Virus record (IMG/VR): IMGVR_UViG_3300032006_000028
Span: 1-40,399 of that record
Source of the DNA: a virus
Direction: 5' to 3' (one strand)
Length of the DNA stretch: 40,399 nucleotides
The translations under genes were made by a program, and so were the position numbers. The notes beneath the pieces were generated by a model that worked only from the letters and a program-made list of their open reading frames with translations, did no database searches and was not told where the DNA came from. This document shows positions 35,451-40,399 of the stretch, piece by piece (position 1 is the first letter of the stretch; each line of letters opens with the position of its first letter).

Positions 35451-36854
35451 ATGTTTAAACGACTTTTAAAGCGGGTGTTATGGATTCCTGACATTCATAT
35501 GCCTGTAATTACGTTTCCAAAAATTGGCTTACCAAAAGTTAGAATACCGACGATTAAAATACCGTTAAAGAGAGTAAGTACAGTTTTAGGGGCTATCAAT
35601 ACATCATTATTAGTAGCTCTTGGAGTTATAGGATTATTTATATCGTATATTAATCCGATTCCTTCAATTACACCATATATCTCATTAGCTTTAGCTAATA
35701 ATTTATTTGATGCTGTGATATATTTACAAGCGAATTTACTTCCGACTATTGGCGTATCTTCAACTTTAATTGTTTTTGGGTTACTTATCCATGTAGCCAA
35801 CTTTAGGACGGCTCCAAAAGCTGTTTTACGATCTCCGATTGCTCTATATAAAAAGATTGTGGTGTGGAGAAATTGGGTGCTGGCTAAGATAACTTACTTA
35901 AACGAAGAGTCCGCAAAATGGAAGACGACGTTTAAAATTATGATGTCTCCATATACATTACTGAGAGCATTAGGATTTTCACCTCAGATGGCTATAGGTT
36001 TGTTAGCAGTTGGAGGTACAGCAGGAAGTGGAGTTGTAATTAATGAGACGGTCTTAGCCGATAGAAGCTTCACAAATGGAGACTCAGGCATATATGCTGC
36101 CCCTGCCCAGAACCCTTCTCCGACACTAGAACAAACAATGGCGTGGAGAAAAGAAAATAAAGAGGACAATACGTTACGAATTGTTTTATCTGATACACCA
36201 GTAAGAGAAATTAAAATAGAGAATGTATCTGTGGGAACTGTATATAATGGTTCAGCGATACCTTCATCAGCACATACTTCTGCTGGTGGTACTGCGGCTG
36301 CGGCTACAGCAGTATTGATTGGTGGTACAGTAGTAGCTGGAGAGAATGCTGTCCCTACCTTCCTAGAGGTGGGCGAATTACTGATCGAGAAATCGAGGTG
36401 TACGTTTATGTATTTTGATAACATTACGGCGCATACGATTAACGTAATTGGAAACGCTTCAGATGGACAGTCGATAAATACCACACCGGGAACCTCAAGA
36501 ATGAGGGCAATCGGTGGTGGACATCATCAGGCTGAAGCGATGGTGACTTCAGGTGGATCGTACGATAGGATACATATTGATAGTCCAACCAGCGCAAAAA
36601 ATGGGAAAATTGATAAACTAACTCTTTCAAATTTATATACTGAAGGGGGTGCTTGTGTATTTGATCGAATGAAGGTCGGTACACTAACTATTAGACTTAA
36701 CGAAATAGGTGGTGGTGGTAACGCTGGTGTCTCAGACGGATTTGCTACTAAGGAATTTAAGATACACCAGAGCGTGACTGCAGCCAACTGGAACGTCTCC
36801 GATAACGTTGAGGTCGTTACTGGCGCACCTACGGCAACATTAACTAACGAATAA
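35451..36854 (+). CDS. Membrane-anchored beta-rich protein of unknown function
   Basis: The product has 467 residues. A basic start with a Pro/Ile repeat (FPKIGLPKVRIPTIKIPLKR) precedes hydrophobic segments of about 48-70 (TSLLVALGVIGLFISYI), 75-95, 100-120 (TLIVFGLLIHV) and about 180-205 (MAIGLLAVGGTAGSGVVI). The C-terminal 250 residues are a polar beta-rich domain (REIKIENVSVG, HTINVIGNASDG, KIDKLTLSNLYTEGG), like right-handed beta-helix rungs. It lies between nrdJ and the portal. It might be a virion protein that meets the host membrane or a surface-exposed exclusion factor; neither is shown. No family recognised. Confidence 0.6.
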   Translation: MFKRLLKRVLWIPDIHMPVITFPKIGLPKVRIPTIKIPLKRVSTVLGAINTSLLVALGVIGLFISYINPIPSITPYISLALANNLFDAVIYLQANLLPTIGVSSTLIVFGLLIHVANFRTAPKAVLRSPIALYKKIVVWRNWVLAKITYLNEESAKWKTTFKIMMSPYTLLRALGFSPQMAIGLLAVGGTAGSGVVINETVLADRSFTNGDSGIYAAPAQNPSPTLEQTMAWRKENKEDNTLRIVLSDTPVREIKIENVSVGTVYNGSAIPSSAHTSAGGTAAAATAVLIGGTVVAGENAVPTFLEVGELLIEKSRCTFMYFDNITAHTINVIGNASDGQSINTTPGTSRMRAIGGGHHQAEAMVTSGGSYDRIHIDSPTSAKNGKIDKLTLSNLYTEGGACVFDRMKVGTLTIRLNEIGGGGNAGVSDGFATKEFKIHQSVTAANWNVSDNVEVVTGAPTATLTNE

Positions 36855-36863
36855 GGTGAAACG

Positions 36864-36974
36864 ATGGGGTGGAAAAATTCAGACTTATGGGGACTGTTAA
36901 TACAGCTAGCAGTCCTCTGTGGTATATCTGGATTAATAACAGTATTAATAAGTATTTTAGTATTAGGAGATTAA
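36864..36974 (+). CDS. Tiny single-pass membrane protein
   Basis: The product has 36 residues, with AAGGTGAAA just before ATG 36864. After MGWKNSDLW the remainder is one hydrophobic helix (LAVLCGISGLITVLISILVL) ending in GD. Its stop is immediately followed by the next ATG. Coding status is supported by the ribosome binding site and the tight packing of this gene string. Function unknown. Confidence 0.5.
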   Translation: MGWKNSDLWGLLIQLAVLCGISGLITVLISILVLGD

Positions 36975-37082
36975 ATGGCAAGAAGGACATGGACAAGGTG
37001 TAAATGTGGTGTTAAACTACATGTAAAGAAAGAACGACGATTATGTATTTTATGTGAACGTAAACAGAGGAAGGAGGGTTAA
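36975..37082 (+). CDS. Tiny basic CxC/CxxC zinc-knuckle protein
   Basis: The product has 35 residues, starting directly after the previous stop and sharing one base with the glutaredoxin ATG. C9 and C11 (CKC) and C24 and C27 (CILC) in a very basic background (RRTWTR, KKERR, ERKQRKE) form a minimal zinc knuckle. Translational coupling with the glutaredoxin is likely. It might bind nucleic acid. Function unknown. Confidence 0.5.
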   Translation: MARRTWTRCKCGVKLHVKKERRLCILCERKQRKEG

Positions 37083-37309
37083 TGTCTGATATAACGGTAT
37101 TTACATCTGATGGTTGAGGCCCCTGTGCTATGACCAAGTCTTGGTTAACGAAACAAGGGCATGAATATACTGAATATAATATTTCAACAAACAATGAATA
37201 TGCGAAAGATTTAGTACGCATGGGGTTTAGAGTCACTCCTGTAACAGTTATAGGGGATGAGATGATAGTGGGGTTTAGCCCACAAAAATTAGAGAAAGCT
37301 TTAAGTTAA
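37082..37309 (+). CDS. Glutaredoxin/NrdH-like protein with in-frame UGA at the active site (probable selenoprotein)
   Basis: The product has 75 residues if UGA (37115-37117) is read as residue 12. The start is firm: AAGGAGGG then ATG 37082. The N-terminal strand ITVFTSDG leads to UGA-Gly-Pro-Cys, where glutaredoxins and thioredoxins have Cys-x-x-Cys (C15 is kept). The rest is a full glutaredoxin fold: helix AMTKSWLTKQG, strand EYTEYNI, the cis-Pro motif RVTPVTV, then IGDEMIVGFSPQKLEKAL. Codons after UGA are intact with no other defect, so the gene is not decaying. UGA acts as a normal stop elsewhere in the window. A SECIS-like hairpin lies just downstream. A sequencing error or inactivating mutation of TGT to TGA is the alternative. 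A role as RNR reductant is inferred. Confidence 0.75.
37121..37159 (+). promoter_or_regulatory. SECIS-like hairpin downstream of the in-frame UGA
   Basis: Bases 37131-37137 (TGACCAA) pair with 37141-37147 (TTGGTTA), seven pairs including one G-U, closing a GTC loop. The loop starts with G and lies 20 nt after the UGA. This fits what I know of the bacterial SECIS consensus: upper stem of at least 4 pairs, G in the first two loop bases, loop 16-37 nt from UGA. A lower stem CCCT/AGGG (37121-37124 with 37156-37159) can extend it. Confidence 0.6.
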
Positions 37310-37320
37310 GTATAATAAAG
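37306..37320 (+). promoter_or_regulatory. Putative promoter -10 element (TAAGTATAATAAA)
   Basis: TATAAT at 37311-37316 in the 30-nt gap between the glutaredoxin stop and ATG 37340. The predicted leader is under 20 nt and includes the AGGAGAG ribosome binding site. No -35 box. It would raise expression of the coiled-coil protein, portal and downstream head genes. Confidence 0.45.
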
Positions 37321-37339
37321 AATAGAATAGGAGAGTGTT

Positions 37340-37783
37340 ATGGTATTAGGTAATATCTTACGAGAACGAGATCAGCAGTATGTGGCAAATAGGGATGACG
37401 CAACGCAGACATGGAGAGTATTAGATACATGGCATGATGCGTTAACCCAGATTGGGCCAGAAGATGAAATTCCTGATGACAGCCCAGCGGTAACATTGAT
37501 CTCAGAAGGGGCTTTTATTGCAGTAGTAAGGGAAGCATCTCGTTTAGGAGTTCTTCAAAACGCTACATATGGTACAGGAGAAGCAGAATACGAAGCAATA
37601 ATTCTAGAGAAGGAGCAGGAAATTCAAAATTTGAATGAACAACTCCTAGCTTTAGAAGAGGATAAATCTCAAGTAATTAGGAATGTTTCTCATTCAGAAG
37701 AATATGAATTAAAAGAGAAAGCGATGGCATCGATTCTAAAATTAGTATCAATGCAAGACATGACTAATTTAGGTAGGGAGTAA
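37340..37783 (+). CDS. Coiled-coil protein of unknown function before portal
   Basis: The product has 147 residues with TAGGAGAG before ATG 37340. The N-terminal half is globular (TWRVLDTWHDALTQIG, EGAFIAVVREASRLGVLQN); residues of about 83-115 form a coiled coil (AIILEKEQEIQNLNEQLLAL and on). The end is amphipathic (KAMASILKLVSMQDM). Immediately upstream of the portal gene, so possibly a head assembly factor. No family recognised. Confidence 0.6.
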   Translation: MVLGNILRERDQQYVANRDDATQTWRVLDTWHDALTQIGPEDEIPDDSPAVTLISEGAFIAVVREASRLGVLQNATYGTGEAEYEAIILEKEQEIQNLNEQLLALEEDKSQVIRNVSHSEEYELKEKAMASILKLVSMQDMTNLGRE

Positions 37784-37786
37784 TAA

Positions 37787-39793
37787 ATGAAACTAGGACA
37801 ATACATGCCCCATGTGCCTCAGATGGCACAGCAAATATCTAATCTAAATTCTGAAATGGAGATGTTGCAACTAATGAAATCTGGGGGAGATGTTGGGCAA
37901 GCCCCCACCATTGGATTAGACCATGTAGTTAATACGTGGGTACGTCATCAAATGGCGTATCGGCAACAACTTATCCAAGATTTACAAATGGTTGCATTTA
38001 CAGTAGAAGAAATACGAGGCCCATTAAATCACATATCTAATGAAGTTTTTAGACGGGGGATTGATTTAGTACCGAAAGTAGAGAATCCCGATCATGAACA
38101 ATTAAAGATTGTAGAATCTTATATGCAAGATTGTAATGTGTTTGATCAATCATTAGAAGAAGTATTACGACAATTTCACTTTGATGTTAATTCTATTGAC
38201 GATGGTTTTTTATATTTAGCTAAGGAATATAGGACTACGGATGAAGGAAAACTCGTCTCCAAAATACAAGAAATACGACGGCTTAATCCAGCCCTCGTCG
38301 AGTTCGATCTTGACGCAGCTGGCTTACCGAAAAATGCACATTTTATGTGTCCAATCCACAGAGACGAAATCTATGACGAACCCACAACGTGTAGTGAAGA
38401 AGACTGTGGGCATGAATGTAAAGCTGTTATGTATAAGTATTATCATAGGAATAAGCATATTTACTTATTTGATTCTGAAGTAATACACGTTTCTAAATTT
38501 AATCCATCGGAAACATATGGATGGAGTCCAATCCTAACCATCTTTGAAAAAGCTTTAACGCTAATTGGAATGGATAAAAACCTATTTAGATATTTCTTTG
38601 AGAGGAGAATGCCCGCTTCAATGATGATGGTCTTTACAGATGACCCAGAAAGTTTGAAACGGGAACGAGAAAACATAGCATCTCAAACACGACAAGACCC
38701 GAACTATGTTCCTATGGTCGCAGTTTCTTCTCGTAATCAACGAGGGCGGGTAGAGATGTTACGACTATTCCACACCTTACAGGAGATGGATTACTTACCT
38801 GTTAGAAATGAAATACGGGAACGAATCGCAGCTATGTGGGGCGTAACTCCAGCATGGCAAGGCGCACCTGAAGCTTTTGGTGGATTATCCACACAGACTC
38901 AACAGTTAGTTGTTATGAGTCGAGTTGTTGAAGGTGATCAAAGAATCTTCCATGAGAAGGTATTCCCATTGTTATTAGAGAATATGGGAGTAACCGATTG
39001 GGAAATAGCATTACCAAATCCTGAAGAGAAGGCTGAAGCTACTCGAATTAGTTTCGCTCAGCAAAGGGCGCAAGTTGTAATGATGTATCAGCAATTAGGA
39101 TTTGATGTACGTCTTAAAGATGATGAGGTTGGTTTGGACGAAGCCGAATTCGTTATCTCAGGTATGGCAGTTCCATTAGCTCAAATGCAAGGGGAACAAA
39201 TGGCTATAGCTGTTAAACAGATGGAAGAACAAGCAGCTATGCAAGAAGAACAAATGAATGAAATGGCAGCACAACAACCGGGAATGGCTGGAGTTAATCC
39301 TGCCCCCGGAAATACAGGGGCTGCCCCAGCAGGAGGAGAAGGGCCGGGGGCAACTCCGCTTCAATTGATGTGGCAAAATCTTACTAAGGGTATGAATCCT
39401 GAAAGTACGCTTGCAGATATAACGGGGCGTAAAGAAAAGGATGTTGACCATGATGCTGATGAACGAGCTAGAAAGGGGGAGAACAATTCCTTTGGCTTAC
39501 AAGATACTGGCACACCTCCGGGGAAACAATTATATACACAAAAACCAAAAATGTGGATGGAAGCATTGATGGAAAAAGGATATACAACTCCAGTAGTTAA
39601 AGAAGTTAGTCCTGATAATAAACAATTATGGTTTGTAAATGACGGGATTGATTATGTAGCTAACTTAAATGGTAGTGGTATAACCCATGTTCAGAAAGCT
39701 AAAATGGTTGATCAATCTCCACCACCTAAAATTAGTTATAACCCATCGCAAGTGGGGAATACTAGAGACGAGGATGAAGATGCCGATAACTAA
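37787..39793 (+). CDS. Portal protein
   Basis: The product has 668 residues, 3 nt after the previous gene. Portal-like features: an N-terminal helix region (NTWVRHQMAYRQQLIQDLQM), a DDGFLYLAKEYR strand, HVSKFNPSETYGWSPI, FEKALTLIGMDKNLFRYFFERR, then SSRNQRGRVEMLRLFHTLQEM and ERIAAMWGVTPAWQG near the stem/clip. A Cys/His group (CPIHRDE..CSEEDCGHEC around residues 188-207) looks like an inserted zinc site. The C-terminal 200 residues are Gln/Met/Glu and Pro/Gly rich. It forms the ring at the head vertex through which terminase pumps DNA. Confidence 0.75.
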   Translation: MKLGQYMPHVPQMAQQISNLNSEMEMLQLMKSGGDVGQAPTIGLDHVVNTWVRHQMAYRQQLIQDLQMVAFTVEEIRGPLNHISNEVFRRGIDLVPKVENPDHEQLKIVESYMQDCNVFDQSLEEVLRQFHFDVNSIDDGFLYLAKEYRTTDEGKLVSKIQEIRRLNPALVEFDLDAAGLPKNAHFMCPIHRDEIYDEPTTCSEEDCGHECKAVMYKYYHRNKHIYLFDSEVIHVSKFNPSETYGWSPILTIFEKALTLIGMDKNLFRYFFERRMPASMMMVFTDDPESLKRERENIASQTRQDPNYVPMVAVSSRNQRGRVEMLRLFHTLQEMDYLPVRNEIRERIAAMWGVTPAWQGAPEAFGGLSTQTQQLVVMSRVVEGDQRIFHEKVFPLLLENMGVTDWEIALPNPEEKAEATRISFAQQRAQVVMMYQQLGFDVRLKDDEVGLDEAEFVISGMAVPLAQMQGEQMAIAVKQMEEQAAMQEEQMNEMAAQQPGMAGVNPAPGNTGAAPAGGEGPGATPLQLMWQNLTKGMNPESTLADITGRKEKDVDHDADERARKGENNSFGLQDTGTPPGKQLYTQKPKMWMEALMEKGYTTPVVKEVSPDNKQLWFVNDGIDYVANLNGSGITHVQKAKMVDQSPPPKISYNPSQVGNTRDEDEDADN

Positions 39794-40399
39794 GAAGTCA
39801 GATGGATGGTATTGGGGTGGGCAAGGCCCATTCGATTCCCGTTCTAAAGCAGAAGAGGTTGCTCAAGCAGCCCACGCATCAGGATATAATAAAATGAATA
39901 AAGCTTATGGGGAACCTTATAAGACCGAAAAATTTGATCGGAAACAAAATAAGCGAACTATGCAAGCAATGGAGAAAGAAGGCTTTGGAGGTGCTGTAGC
40001 TACTACAGGTATGACAGGAGACGGGGGTACAGGTAATAGTATCTTTACAGAAACTTATGGTGGCGATAGTGGTAAACGACGAAAGAAGAAAAAGAATACT
40101 TCTACGGATTTACAAGCACTATTAAATTTTGTTAAAGAAGATTTAGATGGAGATGATCTAACTACTTTTACAACAGCTTATGCAGATGATGGATATCCTG
40201 AACAAACTGAAAATAAAAAGAAAACTAAGAAACGTAGTGGTATTGAAAGAGCCGGGACATTCTTAGATGACTTCTCTCCAAAGATGGAGAAAGATGAAGA
40301 ATCAACGGAACGATACAAACGAAATCGTAGACGACATACACAGGAGTTAATGGGAACAGCTTCTCCAACTCCTAATACCGATACTATTCCAACCCACTC
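39780..40399 (+). CDS. Lysine-rich protein of unknown function (3' end outside window)
   Basis: Open from ATG 39780, overlapping the portal end by 14 nt, to the last base; 206 residues are visible. The N-terminus has DGWYWGGQGPFDSRSKAEEV and AAHASGYNKM, a small module I have the impression occurs in other phage proteins, function not known. Then come basic patches (GKRRKKKKNTS; KKKTKKRSG; RYKRNRRRHTQE) separated by acidic segments. Low complexity and position after the portal suit a scaffold, prohead-core or internal head protein. It is not a protease as far as it can be seen. Confidence 0.6.
   Translation, partial: MPITKKSDGWYWGGQGPFDSRSKAEEVAQAAHASGYNKMNKAYGEPYKTEKFDRKQNKRTMQAMEKEGFGGAVATTGMTGDGGTGNSIFTETYGGDSGKRRKKKKNTSTDLQALLNFVKEDLDGDDLTTFTTAYADDGYPEQTENKKKTKKRSGIERAGTFLDDFSPKMEKDEESTERYKRNRRRHTQELMGTASPTPNTDTIPTH

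Noticed and set aside
37082-37309. UGA read as Trp or Gly through an altered genetic code
   Set aside because: Several genes use TGA as their only sensible stop, Trp is encoded by TGG throughout, and the UGA falls precisely where the catalytic Cys belongs, which favours Sec.
1-40399. tRNA or rRNA genes, integrase, insertion sequences
   Set aside because: The window is almost fully occupied by protein genes with gaps under 75 nt; no cloverleaf, inverted terminal repeats or integrase motif was found by eye.
39780-40399. Window ends joined as a complete circular genome
   Set aside because: Joining the last base to the first gives a stop after a few codons and leaves no major capsid gene, so the window is better read as part of a larger genome.

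Overview
The window is a piece of the genome of a tailed bacteriophage (Caudoviricetes), most likely with a long non-contractile tail (siphovirus-like). It is AT-rich, densely packed, and every supported gene is on the + strand, usually with start/stop overlaps of 1 to 40 nt. Strong GGAGG ribosome binding sites, a perfect TTGACA/TATAAT promoter and a phage sigma-factor-like gene point to a bacterial rather than archaeal host. The host cannot be named from sequence alone. If the in-frame UGA described below is decoded, the host must have selenocysteine machinery. Both ends cut through genes. The major capsid gene is not in the window and would be expected beyond the right end, after the portal.

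Layout. (1) 3-7128: adhesin region, with the end of one fibre-like protein, two large paralogous fibre/adhesin genes (1019 and 3749), each followed by a small paralogous zinc-ribbon protein, and other small genes. (2) 7202-20536: connector and tail module, with a head-tail adaptor carrying an extra N-terminal domain, a putative tail terminator, a large tail tube protein, a tail assembly chaperone with a -1 frameshift extension, a short tape measure, a tail-tip protein and a 2404-residue hub/fibre protein ending in an S74 chaperone domain. (3) 20536-30902: regulation, replication and recombination, with an HTH/zinc-finger protein, a sigma-like factor, DnaB-type helicase, CHC2/TOPRIM primase, a putative ssDNA-binding protein, family A DNA polymerase, Nmad1/DUF1599 and MazG-like nucleotide enzymes, RecA, a DUF559 nuclease, a Cas4-like nuclease and a RuvC-like resolvase. 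(4) 30880-40399: packaging and head entry, with the small and large terminase, class II ribonucleotide reductase, a membrane-anchored beta-rich protein, three tiny genes, a coiled-coil protein, the portal and a partial lysine-rich gene.

The most striking feature is at 37082-37309: a 75-residue glutaredoxin whose first active-site cysteine codon is an in-frame UGA (UGA-Gly-Pro-Cys). A hairpin with the spacing and loop G expected of a bacterial SECIS element lies 13 nt downstream. I read it as a phage-encoded selenocysteine glutaredoxin, plausibly the reductant of the class II ribonucleotide reductase 1.7 kb upstream. A second clear pattern is an AGTATAAT element that occurs in every intergenic gap of about 30 nt or more (six of six). 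This suggests a -10-type promoter family, possibly linked to the phage's own sigma-like factor.

Replication genes make and repair DNA, the reductase and nucleotide enzymes feed it, terminase packages it through the portal, and the tail and adhesin genes build the host-recognition machine. No tRNA, CRISPR array, insertion sequence, integrase or clear intrinsic terminator was seen. Coding density is so high that no stretch over 100 bases lacks a gene.
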